A stretch of DNA of 8,791 nt, taken from positions 1-8,791 of the forward strand of contig JAIPKF010000054.1 of assembly GCA_021733705.1 (NCBI GenBank), written 5' to 3'. The notes under the pieces are model-generated. The model saw only the letters and a list, made by a program, of their open reading frames with translations. It searched no databases and had not been told where the DNA came from. Positions 1 through 6,620 of this stretch are shown piece by piece. The DNA is from Chthoniobacterales bacterium. GTDB lineage: Bacteria > Verrucomicrobiota > Verrucomicrobiia > Chthoniobacterales > UBA6821. How positions within the stretch are numbered: the first letter of the stretch is position 1; each line of letters begins with the position of its first letter. Made by a program: the position numbers and the translations under genes.

Positions 1-2
1 AG

Positions 3-758
3 AAGCCACATGGACTCCTCATTGTTACTGGTCCTACTGGTGCTGGCAAGACCACCACCCTCTATGCTTGTCTTCAAGAACTTCAAGAAAACAATCTGAA
101 ATTGATCACTGCAGAAGATCCCGTGGAGTATGAAATCGAGGGTGTGATGCAAGTTCCCATTCATGAAGCAATCGGAAGAACATTTCAGTCACTGTTACGC
201 TCCTTTTTGCGTCATGATCCCGATGTTATCATGGTGGGAGAGACACGTGATGAGGAGACAGCTCACATGGCTATGCAGGCCTCGCTTACGGGTCATCTTG
301 TCCTAACAACACTTCATACAAATGATGCTGCAGCAGCCATTTCGCGGCTTATTGACATGGGACTAGATCCCTTGATGATTGCAACGACACTAGAGGGTAT
401 TGTAGCTCAGCGGCTGATTCGAAAAATATGCCCCTACTGTCGCACCTCTTATTCTTCAGAAAAATATACTCCAGCAATCGTAGCATTTTTTAAAAAGAGC
501 TCCTTGCCCGAAAAGTTATATTGTGGCGCTGGTTGTGACCAATGTCATCAGACTGGCTACCAAGGTAGAATCGGCCTCTTTGAGCTACTTACATTGAATG
601 ATGAACTTCGGCTGCTTATTCATCAAAAAGCTCCTCACCATCAAATTCGACAAAAAGCGATCGACCAAGGAATGATCTCTCTGATTGCTGAGGGAGAGCG
701 TGCTGTGCGACAAGGAATCACTACGGTAGAGGAAGTAAGCCAAGCAATTTCAAACTAA
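3..758 (+). CDS. gspE: Type II secretion / type IV pilus assembly ATPase GspE (PulE/PilB), C-terminal part
   Basis: This is the cytoplasmic hexameric ATPase that powers pseudopilus assembly in type II secretion. The gene is cut by the window start; the frame is open from base 3, and the TTG at 102 is an internal codon. The visible ATPase core has a Walker A motif GPTGAGKTTT (30-59), an Asp box LITAEDPVE (from about 102), a Walker B region IMVGETRDE (about 228-254) and a His box TTLHTNDA (about 307-330). A zinc-binding tetracysteine follows, with CPYC at 429-440 and CDQC at 534-545, as in GspE proteins. The C-terminus (GITTVEEVSQAISN) is about as long as in the family, so the protein is not truncated. 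Its TAA stop lies inside the CTAA border of a repeat (755-863). PilB is the alternative name. Pseudopilin-like genes lie nearby on the other strand. Confidence 0.96.
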   Translation, partial: KPHGLLIVTGPTGAGKTTTLYACLQELQENNLKLITAEDPVEYEIEGVMQVPIHEAIGRTFQSLLRSFLRHDPDVIMVGETRDEETAHMAMQASLTGHLVLTTLHTNDAAAAISRLIDMGLDPLMIATTLEGIVAQRLIRKICPYCRTSYSSEKYTPAIVAFFKKSSLPEKLYCGAGCDQCHQTGYQGRIGLFELLTLNDELRLLIHQKAPHHQIRQKAIDQGMISLIAEGERAVRQGITTVEEVSQAISN

Positions 759-863
759 CCCAGGTATTGAGTCCATACAGCCCGGCATCAAAATGCTCGT
801 CTGCCTTACCCCATCAGCCTTCGCGGTCTCCTCGTCACGATCAGTATGAAACATCCGAGTTAA
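755..863 (-). repeat. Palindromic element copy R1, internally deleted (105-bp period)
   Basis: The copy is bounded by CTAA (755-758) and TTAA (860-863). The left end keeps only CTAACCCAGGTATT before jumping to the element interior; the right end (GATCAGTATGAAACATCC) is complete. Compared with the 180-bp unit, 75 bp are missing, a multiple of three. The interior matches the other copies, in what I call orientation B on the plus strand. The left border supplies the TAA stop of gspE. Confidence 0.85.
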
Positions 864-868
864 TTATG

Positions 869-897
869 TTGCAGAAGAATAAAAGTAGTTCTAAGAA
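869..897 (+). promoter_or_regulatory. Possible sigma70-type promoter for the thaumatin-like gene
   Basis: TTGCAG (869-874) and TAAGAA (892-897) are 17 bp apart, in the short unique stretch between repeat copies R1 and R2. The match to TTGACA/TATAAT is only partial. If used, the transcript would start around 904 and carry the R2 hairpin in its leader. Confidence 0.3.
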
Positions 898-915
898 TGG
901 ATTTTCAGTTTTCAA

Positions 916-979
916 CTAGCCCGGGTATTTCATGCTAATCACCTGTAGAGAGCTGATGAGTATGAAATATCCGGGGTAA
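916..979. repeat. Palindromic element copy R2, minimal hairpin form (60-bp period)
   Basis: This is the shortest copy, essentially two inverted ends joined by a short middle. The left end is CTAGCCCGGGTATTTCATG and the right end is AGTATGAAATATCCGGGGTAA. The arms pair over most of their length, so RNA across it should fold into one hairpin. It ends 17 bp before the Shine-Dalgarno sequence of the thaumatin-like gene. The borders are CTAG and GTAA, one of them diverged from the YTAR pattern. Confidence 0.85.
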
Positions 980-996
980 GCCAATTAACACTTCTT

Positions 997-1003
997 AAGG
1001 AGG
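997..1003 (+). promoter_or_regulatory. Strong Shine-Dalgarno sequence
   Basis: AAGGAGG lies 7 nt before the ATG at 1011. It fixes the start of the thaumatin-like gene and shows ordinary anti-SD-dependent initiation. Confidence 0.85.
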
Positions 1004-1010
1004 AAAAACC

Positions 1011-2207
1011 ATGTCATTAAATAAACTGTTTCTCTGTTTTGTATTTACCCTTGTATCAGCTTCATTGCATGCGGATCCAAGCGAGACGAAAAATATTAAT
1101 ATTTTTAATAATACCGATAAAACGATTTATCCGATCGTTCAAGTTACTCAAAAACCAGAAGGGGCCCCGAATGTATGGATCTATTCTCTGTACCTAAACA
1201 TTTCTGATCAGGTTGTTGGAGTTCCTGCAAATCAGTCAATCAGTATTCAGGTCCCTCAAGAGCAAGGTGGCATCAGCTGGTGGAATGCAGCTCGTGTCTA
1301 TGTTTATAATCAAACGCCCCCTGCTCCCAATCCTAAAGTTCAAGGTTCCGTGAGTGGATTTCCAGTCCATGTTGATGAACAAGGAGCTGGATTACCATTA
1401 GATGATCCGTATCAGTTTGCCGAATACACTTTCGACAACAGTGGCGGCCATTATGTAGGTTATGATGTCTCCTATGTTGATAGTGTCTACCTTCCCTTAG
1501 CGATTGAAGTTGAAGATGGAAGCGTTGGTTATAGTGGCACGGATAAAAATTTGGATGAATTTCAGTCTATTATCGCTGATTTTGTAAAGAATCAACAATG
1601 GCCCTATTTTTTCCTCTCCAACGGAAATCCCTACTACAGTATCCCTGGTGGGTTTAATCTTTTTGCCCTTGATCAGGCTCGTTCTTCGCATGACTCCTCG
1701 AAGTTTATGTTGCAAGGAGATCGCGTCGCTCAAGAGGGACCTACCGTAGGATTAGAAAATGTAGTCGCTCGTTGGAAGAAGGCAATAAGTCCTGATTTTT
1801 GTAGTGATTGTGAAACTCAATGTCCTTTTTGTAATGCATTTCAAAAAAATGCCACAGATGTTTGGAATGCTTTTAAGGAGGATGGAGGCAGTACCACTGA
1901 TGAAGCCATTACGGGCCGTATCCTAGGATTTACCGATGCTTTTGGACCGACTCTCTCACAACAGTACATATCACTTGAAGAAGGAATCACAACTAATCCT
2001 TCGGGAGGAACCAAATATCCTGACTACACTAGCAAATATAACCTGAATCCTTATGTTCGTCTCATCCATCATGATCTCAATGCAAACGTTTATGCCTTCT
2101 CTATCGACGATGCCGTTGGATTTGTACGAGTACCAGGAACGGGTATTACTATCACCGTAGGAGGACTCAATGGTCTTAAAAATAAGACCCCTTATGTGAA
2201 TCCCTAG
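1011..2207 (+). CDS. Secreted thaumatin-like / beta-1,3-glucanase-like (GH64-type) protein
   Basis: This is probably an exported protein of the thaumatin-like / glycoside hydrolase 64 fold; many relatives bind or cleave beta-1,3-glucans. The start follows a strong SD sequence. Residues 1-21 form a signal peptide (MSLNK, hydrophobic core, cleavage after SLHA). The mature part opens with an NINIFNNTDKTIYP strand, typical of such domains. It contains YDVSYVDSVYLPLAIE (about 151-166), similar to the conserved thaumatin-fold DVS-VDG-NLP motif, and NVYAFSIDDAVGF (about 359-371), similar to the acidic C-terminal motif of GH64-like proteins. Four cysteines (C264, C267, C271, C274) suggest disulfides or a metal site. 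I did not identify catalytic residues, so activity is unproven. It appears monocistronic, with its own RBS behind repeat R2. After the TAG, 18 more in-frame codons run to a TAA at 2262. The fold assignment is from memory of family motifs. Confidence 0.65.
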   Translation: MSLNKLFLCFVFTLVSASLHADPSETKNINIFNNTDKTIYPIVQVTQKPEGAPNVWIYSLYLNISDQVVGVPANQSISIQVPQEQGGISWWNAARVYVYNQTPPAPNPKVQGSVSGFPVHVDEQGAGLPLDDPYQFAEYTFDNSGGHYVGYDVSYVDSVYLPLAIEVEDGSVGYSGTDKNLDEFQSIIADFVKNQQWPYFFLSNGNPYYSIPGGFNLFALDQARSSHDSSKFMLQGDRVAQEGPTVGLENVVARWKKAISPDFCSDCETQCPFCNAFQKNATDVWNAFKEDGGSTTDEAITGRILGFTDAFGPTLSQQYISLEEGITTNPSGGTKYPDYTSKYNLNPYVRLIHHDLNANVYAFSIDDAVGFVRVPGTGITITVGGLNGLKNKTPYVNP

Positions 2208-2271
2208 GATCTCACAGAAAACACCGTAGTCACGGTACCTGGTTTCAGTTCCACAGTACAGTAACTACTAC

Positions 2272-2302
2272 TTCTGGCACTATAAAAGCACCAATGCCAG
2301 AA
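2272..2302. terminator. Weak hairpin after the thaumatin-like gene
   Basis: TTCTGGCA (2272-2279) and TGCCAGAA (2295-2302) form a perfect 8-bp stem with a 15-nt loop, 65 bp after the stop codon. No T-run follows on the plus strand, so intrinsic termination is doubtful. It could be a mRNA 3' stabiliser. Confidence 0.25.
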
Positions 2303-2315
2303 AATGTCATAATTA

Positions 2316-2499
2316 CTAGCCCGGATATTTCATACTGATCGTGACGAGGAGGCCGCGAAGGCTGATGGGGTAAGGCGGACGAGCATTTTGATGCCGGGCT
2401 GTATGTGTACATACTGTCCAAATCAAAATGTGAGTCTAACGCAGCATCCATCTGGCTTCCCGGCTTACGCAGTAGATTAGTATGAAATATGCGGGCTAG
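2316..2499 (+). repeat. Palindromic element copy R3, full length (180-bp period)
   Basis: The copy is bounded by identical CTAG tetranucleotides (2316-2319 and 2496-2499), exactly 180 bp apart. The ends are CTAGCCCGGATATTTCATAC and the inverse of CTAGCCCGCATATTTCATAC. Orientation A is on the plus strand. In that frame one base change turned the usual GAT CAG into GAT TAG, a stop near the end; the opposite strand stays open. The central part is identical over roughly 95 bp to copy R7 at 6749-6932. Confidence 0.93.
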
Positions 2500-2591
2500 C
2501 CCTCTTAATTGGTAATGTGATTGAAAAGATTTGAATGGCAAATAATTTATTTCACTAAAACTTTCCTAAAAAAATAAAATAATGGTTGTGT

Positions 2592-2866
2592 TTAGTCCGA
2601 ATATTTCACGCCGATCACCTGCAGAGAACGGAAAACTAAGCTCGATGCTGCGTTGAGCTCGAAGTCTTCCTCGGGCAGTATGAAACATACAGCCGTCGTC
2701 GTAATCCATCACCTTCGTTGACTCGCTCGCTCCCGCTCGTCTCGCCCTTTCAGGGCTGCCCCCTTAAAGCCAGGGCAGTCTCCACCGCGGTCTCCCGACC
2801 GCCGGTGGTCTCTGCATCAGGATTCGCAGCGCCTCGCGACGAATCAGTATGAAATATCCGGGCTAG
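2592..2866 (-). repeat. Palindromic element copy R4, long form with nested GC-rich module (271-bp period)
   Basis: The borders are TTAG (2592-2595) and CTAG (2863-2866). The left end is TTAGTCCGAATATTTCACG and the right end is CAGTATGAAATATCCGGGCTAG. The interior belongs to the subfamily with CTCGAAGTCTTCCTCGGG, shared with R6 and in part R8, and carries the GC-rich module at 2716-2809. The 271-bp period is not a multiple of three, unlike the copies inside genes. The right border CTAG contains the stop codon of the GspK-like gene on the minus strand. Confidence 0.88.
2716..2809. repeat. Nested GC-rich module, copy 1
   Basis: This stretch begins CGTTGACTCGCTCGCTCC and ends GACCGCCGGTGGT, and recurs at 7440-7524 with one internal indel (about 9 bp longer here). 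It is much richer in G+C than its surroundings and contains short inverted repeats (GGGCTGCC/GGCAGTC, ACCGCGGT). It sits inside R4 and is absent from the 180-bp copies, so it looks like an insertion into an element. Confidence 0.8.
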
Positions 2867-5800
2867 CGCAACCATTCTTTTTTCTGGATAACAGGAATGA
2901 ACAGTGAAGAACCCGGAGTCTCCTCGCTCTGAATATGTTCCGGGCGAAGAATAATCAAGGCTTCTAGAAATGCACCATGCACCTTCTTTCCGGTTGCACT
3001 GAGTGACTCTCCTATCACATAAGCGCGAAAGGCTCGGGATTGGACTGTGCAAAGCGAAATCATTTTTCCAAAAGCCTCCTCGCGAGCACGGTCAAAAACC
3101 GCTGCTAAAAGTCTTCCCTCCGAAAGGATATTAGTCGAGAGAGGTGGTGTGTACGTGGTGGCATTCGCCAGAAGAGGAGTGAGGATATGAAGATCCGAGA
3201 GTTTTTCATAAGGACGATGTTCTTCCAAAAAGGTCGCTAGTTCTTCAGCAGTCGTTTTAGAAATGGCTGAATGAGTAAAACGAGCATCTGATGTAGGTGA
3301 GATTCCATAAAATAATGAGCTGAGAACCTGATGAGAAGCTGTATTAATATTGATGAGTCCTTCCCTCCAGAGAGTTAACCCGCATATTTCATACTGATCT
3401 ACTGCGTAAGCCGGGAAGCCAGATGGATGCTGCGTTAGACTCATATTTTGACTTGGACAGTATGTACTCATACAGCCCTGCGTCAAAATACTCGTCTGCC
3501 TTACCCCATCAGCCTTCGCGTCCTCCTCGTCACGATCAGTATGAAATATCCGGGTTAACCCTGATATTTCATACTGATAACCTACGGAAGCCGGGAAGCC
3601 AGACTGCGTTAGACTCATATTTTTTTTAATCTGTACTGTTGTGTTGTTGGTCGAAGTAACAGTAAAAAGATCGATGAGTTCAATGGCTCTCTCACCCGGT
3701 CTATCCCAGTAGGAAAACTCAGGTTGTCCGATACGAAGTGTACGCCCTCCTCCAGAACCATAGATGCTGCTTTTATTATCTGCTGCACCGACATTAGGAG
3801 CTGCTCCTAGATCATCTGCTTGGGCTGGGTCATTAATATGACCGAGCTCTGCAATAGATTGCATCGGTCCGTGACGAAGGACCAAGGGGGCCATCATGGC
3901 ATCACGTGACTCGAGGTAGGAGGAGGGAACTTGAGCTGGGGTTACAGATCGGGAGGAGGGCCGATTTCCAGCCAAAGGATTGACTGGTACAAAATCACGA
4001 TTTCTCCATGAGATGCTCGGATCAAAGAGACGTTCTGCACTTGCATCACTCATAGCACCCTTCCAGCGAGTTTGTGTTAAATAACTTTTTTCACTCGAGT
4101 ACGATTTCCAAAGATAGTTGCTCAGATAATTTTCTCGTGGATCTCCTACAAAACGAAAATGACCAGCACGATCTCCCTCTGTAGGAATAAAATTACATTG
4201 CCAAAAATTTTGCCCATCGGTGAGTGATTGAGCATCATGTTCCAACCCTCCCTCTGCAGGTCCTGGGCCACAGGGAGGCCTGCGACTCATCATCACGAGA
4301 TGGTCATTCCAAAAAAAACGAAAGGCTTGATGTTCTTTTGGATTGGTGTTTCCCTCTGGCCCTTCGAGCCAATAGGGATGCTCTGAGAGTGGAACTACAT
4401 TTGGGGCATCCCATCTTTGTGTTACAGTGGGAAACTCAACTACGATCGATTCATTAGGTCTTAAAGCAGGAACACAACTATTGGTTTGTAGATAGTCCTT
4501 GAATGGCACATTTGGAGCTGTGCCAAAGTGGAGCTGCTGTCGGTTCTCTATTTCAAAGGTTGCCTTACCACCGGCTGGAATCATTTTAGTGTAGGGATTC
4601 CAGAGTTGAACGAAGTATTGATTTTCGATGATAACACTATTGCTCATTCGTTCTACAAGCCGACAGCGTTCAGCAGTTTGAGTTACAAGGGGAGTTAACG
4701 CAGCTCCTGCAGGTTCACCTCCATTCACTAAGACCGATGTGTGCTCTGGAGTTATATAATTAACAATAGAGGCCGCTAGACGATTTAAGTAACGCCGTTG
4801 TTCTCCTGCTGAGAGATTTCTAAGACTGGGGTCACGTTCTTTAAAATGAGGAAGATTGTGATCAATGATACTTGCCAGATAAGCGCTGCGGTCTGAGGGT
4901 GTAGCTCCATAAATCACATTAGTTGCTAGATCATTGAGGTTATATTTGGGATGACCTCCGTCAGGAAGTCGAGCTGGAATCAAATCAGGGAGGGGTACTG
5001 AAGTTGATGATAGAAATTCTTTTTTAAGATCATAAAGGTTTCTATTTTCAAAAATCTCCTTGAATCCTTCTAAGGAGAGAGGATTTGAAAGAAGTTCAGA
5101 TGCTTTTTCATGCTCCTGCTCAGTTAGGAGAAGAGAGTAAGGAAGAACCGCAACTCCATGATCCCAATCGATTGGATCAGCACGCGGCTTTCCTTGATGA
5201 AGGAGGGGGTGAAGGCGGGCCTGTTCATCTAAAATAATGAAAGCATAACGTGCTATGGGCTGACCTTGCTGATTGCGCATCATGACCCATGGAGCAGGAT
5301 AAGATCCATTTGCTGAAATAGGATGATGATTTGCATTCAGATCAATCGTCTTTTCTGGATCCTTTGATTCACGGGCTTGAAGATAGGAATCAAGCATACC
5401 TTCAGGAAGGTTAGGGTAACTCTGCAGAGCTTCAAGATCTCCTGAGATCAAAGGAATCAACTCTTGAGTATTTGTCAATGAATGGGCTCCAATCATCAAT
5501 GCAGGAGCAATTTCAGGAGCTGCCATGCTATTGGTAAGACCGACAAGAAAAGTAGGATTGTTACTAGTAGCAAGGGCGAGCTCTCCCATAGCAGCACTTA
5601 ATCCTGATTCTGCAGCGAGTGTAGCCTGATACTGGGCTGCATCCATAACAGCTCTTTTTTTTTCAAACTGAGCTCTCTCTAAAAGGGTGAAGAGAATCAC
5701 ACTCCAAAACGCAAGAAATACGAGCACCATTAAAAGAGCAGATCCAGATATTTTATTCCCATTAGCGGTGAAGACAGGAAACTCACATGGATGCTGCGTT

Positions 5801-5931
5801 GAACTCGAAGTCTTCCTCGGGTAGTAGGGACTCATATAGCCCGGGATCGAAATACTCGTCTGCCTAACCCGATGTGCCTTCGCAGCCTCCTCATCACGAT
5901 CAGTATGAAATATGCGGGTTAGTTGAAACAT
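2863..5931 (-). CDS. GspK-like / Verru_Chthon cassette protein A-like prepilin-type protein with two in-frame repeat insertions
   Basis: This is probably a large minor pseudopilin-like protein, inserted in the inner membrane and processed by a prepilin peptidase. At 1,022 aa it is far longer than classical GspK (about 330 aa) but fits the large Verru_Chthon A-type proteins. The leader SG-SALLM and membrane segment lie at about 64-86, followed by FEKKRA, AAESGLSAA and a long region of helical and beta-rich sequence. The GspK-like motif REGLININTASHQVL lies at about 857-871. Residues about 4-64 come from repeat R6 and about 768-853 from repeat R5 plus its partial tandem copy; both are stop-free and in frame. 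Removing them leaves about 880 aa and restores MFQL-ALLMVLVFLAFW at the N-terminus. The ATG is 5 bp after the GspJ-like stop with no clear SD, so translation is probably coupled. The stop is the TAG inside the CTAG border of repeat R4. Exact family is uncertain. Confidence 0.75.
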   Translation of the reverse strand: MFQLTRIFHTDRDEEAAKAHRVRQTSISIPGYMSPYYPRKTSSSTQHPCEFPVFTANGNKISGSALLMVLVFLAFWSVILFTLLERAQFEKKRAVMDAAQYQATLAAESGLSAAMGELALATSNNPTFLVGLTNSMAAPEIAPALMIGAHSLTNTQELIPLISGDLEALQSYPNLPEGMLDSYLQARESKDPEKTIDLNANHHPISANGSYPAPWVMMRNQQGQPIARYAFIILDEQARLHPLLHQGKPRADPIDWDHGVAVLPYSLLLTEQEHEKASELLSNPLSLEGFKEIFENRNLYDLKKEFLSSTSVPLPDLIPARLPDGGHPKYNLNDLATNVIYGATPSDRSAYLASIIDHNLPHFKERDPSLRNLSAGEQRRYLNRLAASIVNYITPEHTSVLVNGGEPAGAALTPLVTQTAERCRLVERMSNSVIIENQYFVQLWNPYTKMIPAGGKATFEIENRQQLHFGTAPNVPFKDYLQTNSCVPALRPNESIVVEFPTVTQRWDAPNVVPLSEHPYWLEGPEGNTNPKEHQAFRFFWNDHLVMMSRRPPCGPGPAEGGLEHDAQSLTDGQNFWQCNFIPTEGDRAGHFRFVGDPRENYLSNYLWKSYSSEKSYLTQTRWKGAMSDASAERLFDPSISWRNRDFVPVNPLAGNRPSSRSVTPAQVPSSYLESRDAMMAPLVLRHGPMQSIAELGHINDPAQADDLGAAPNVGAADNKSSIYGSGGGRTLRIGQPEFSYWDRPGERAIELIDLFTVTSTNNTTVQIKKNMSLTQSGFPASVGYQYEISGLTRIFHTDRDEEDAKADGVRQTSILTQGCMSTYCPSQNMSLTQHPSGFPAYAVDQYEICGLTLWREGLININTASHQVLSSLFYGISPTSDARFTHSAISKTTAEELATFLEEHRPYEKLSDLHILTPLLANATTYTPPLSTNILSEGRLLAAVFDRAREEAFGKMISLCTVQSRAFRAYVIGESLSATGKKVHGAFLEALIILRPEHIQSEETPGSSLFIPVIQKKEWLR
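3375..3558 (-). repeat. Palindromic element copy R5, full length, in frame inside the GspK-like gene (180-bp period)
   Basis: Identical TTAA borders (3375-3378 and 3555-3558) are exactly 180 bp apart. The ends are GTTAACCCGCATATTTCATA and the inverse of GTTAACCCGGATATTTCATA. On the coding strand it is read in orientation A (LTRIFHTDRDEED, then VRQTSI, ending DQYEICGLT). It is directly joined to a partial second copy that shares the 3555-3558 TTAA. Confidence 0.93.
3555..3630 (-). repeat. Partial second element copy in tandem with R5
   Basis: A full end (TTAACCCTGATATTTCATAC) and the neighbouring interior are present. The copy then stops in a T-run where the rest of the element should be (about 3620-3629). 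Compared with R5 it lacks 6 bp (CATCCA on the coding strand), an in-frame deletion. It belongs to the TCCGTAGGT end variant, as R7 does, while R5 has the TACGCAGTAG variant, so it is not a simple duplication of R5. It is translated as about 24 residues of the GspK-like protein. Confidence 0.8.
5739..5922 (-). repeat. Palindromic element copy R6, full length, in the leader of the GspK-like gene (180-bp period)
   Basis: The right border TTAG (5919-5922) and the end CAGTATGAAATATGCGGGTTAG are well kept. The left end has drifted (CAGATCCAGATATTTTATT aligns with CTAGCCCGGATATTTCATA), but the period is still exactly 180 bp. On the coding strand it begins at codon 4 (LTRIFHTDRDEEAAKA) and ends in NGNKISGS, directly before the membrane segment. 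The interior belongs to the CTCGAAGTCTTCCTCGGG subfamily. Confidence 0.85.
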
Positions 5932-5936
5932 ACGAA

Positions 5937-6617
5937 TTACAGCGAAGGGACGAGGGGTGCCACCGTGGAAAAAGCTGTTGTAGGAGTGGGAGCCTTTCCA
6001 AATTGAGATGAAGACATCGTGCTTGCACGCAGTGTAATTTCAAGAAGGTCAGGGGGGCATTGTCTCGATGCTACCTGCTGTGGAGTGCTGCTGATATTTC
6101 CATTAACTATCCAGGCAGGTTGGATTTTCCAATCGGAAATATGGGTCACAATACACTCGCATCTCTTGGAGTCGCTTAGTGAGGTCCTTGCAAATGTGGC
6201 TTCTAGGGTATTTGTATGAAGTGCCTCCTTGGTCTCCTGAGGGGGTAACTGATAACGGTAGCAGTCGTAATGGAGCGTATCCTTTTTATTCCTTACAAAA
6301 AAATAACCGACGGCAGAGATCTCTCCGGAGGTTTTTAAAGAAGCTGTTGTTGTCAGAAAAAAGAGATTCTTTTTGCAGCTAGGATCGGTGGTTGGTAGAT
6401 CAATAAAAAAACTATTGGGATAAAAAACCCAGGAGCGTAACTCTCGGCTTATTTTATGGAAGAGGAGGTTAATGGCAGAACCGCTACGTTGTTGCTCTTG
6501 GAGAAGAGACCATCTTTGAACTAACAGATTATTTAAGGAAAAAATTAAGAGTAGGAACAACGCAAAAAGGGTGAGGGTGATAACCATCTCAAGTAGGGTG
6601 AATGCAGATTTTTTCAT
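5937..6617 (-). CDS. GspJ-like / Verru_Chthon cassette protein C-like pseudopilin
   Basis: This is a minor pseudopilin-like protein that would be cleaved by prepilin peptidase and join the tip complex of the pseudopilus. Of 226 aa, residues 1-5 (MKKSA) form a very short leader followed by FTLLEMVITLTLFALFLLLIFS, with Phe at +1 and Glu at +5. The residue at -1 is Ala rather than the usual Gly. The body contains QQRSGSAINLLFHKISRELR, typical of GspJ N-terminal helices, and AVGYFFVRNKKDTLHYDCYRY, which recalls the Verru_Chthon C-type proteins. The start lies 3 bp after the GspI-like stop, with GAGGGGAG about 10 nt upstream, and the gene ends 5 bp before the GspK-like start, so the three genes look like one operon. 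Unlike both neighbours it carries no repeat insertion. The pseudopilin class is secure; the J/C sub-assignment is less so. Confidence 0.8.
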   Translation of the reverse strand: MKKSAFTLLEMVITLTLFALFLLLIFSLNNLLVQRWSLLQEQQRSGSAINLLFHKISRELRSWVFYPNSFFIDLPTTDPSCKKNLFFLTTTASLKTSGEISAVGYFFVRNKKDTLHYDCYRYQLPPQETKEALHTNTLEATFARTSLSDSKRCECIVTHISDWKIQPAWIVNGNISSTPQQVASRQCPPDLLEITLRASTMSSSQFGKAPTPTTAFSTVAPLVPSL

Positions 6618-6620
6618 TTC

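Larger units (their letters stand above)
2208..2862. other. Gene-free convergent intergenic region, mostly repeats
   Basis: This region separates the convergent thaumatin-like and GspK-like genes. It holds a weak hairpin (2272-2302), repeat R3 (2316-2499), an AT-rich unique stretch (about 2501-2591) and repeat R4 (2592-2866). A 98-codon minus-strand frame (2245-2541) consists mainly of R3 read through in its stop-free orientation and has no convincing unique part, so I do not call a gene. Confidence 0.7.

Noticed and set aside
102..758. A complete short ATPase starting at the TTG at 102
   Set aside because: The frame is open upstream to base 3 and that part encodes the Walker A motif, so 102 is internal to a gene cut by the window edge.
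1800..1836. Zinc-finger or ferredoxin-like cluster in the thaumatin-like protein (four cysteines at residues 264-274)
   Set aside because: The protein has a signal peptide, so the cysteines are more likely disulfides outside the cytoplasm; spacing alone does not support a metal-cluster call.
2245..2541. 98-codon minus-strand open frame in the convergent intergenic region
   Set aside because: Most of it is repeat R3 read in its stop-free orientation; the unique ends show no family features and there is no ribosome site worth noting.
2750..3052. 100-codon minus-strand open frame overlapping the 3' end of the GspK-like gene
   Set aside because: It is an alternate frame of the GspK-like coding sequence joined to the GC-rich module; no independent protein features.
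3423..3629. 68-codon plus-strand open frame inside the GspK-like gene
   Set aside because: It is wholly repeat R5 and its partial copy in the other orientation, so a by-product of the two-way open element.
2863..5931. Pseudogene status for the GspK-like gene because of its repeat insertions
   Set aside because: The frame is intact over 1,022 codons, the conserved leader and the ININTAS motif are preserved, and the insertions are triplet-sized.
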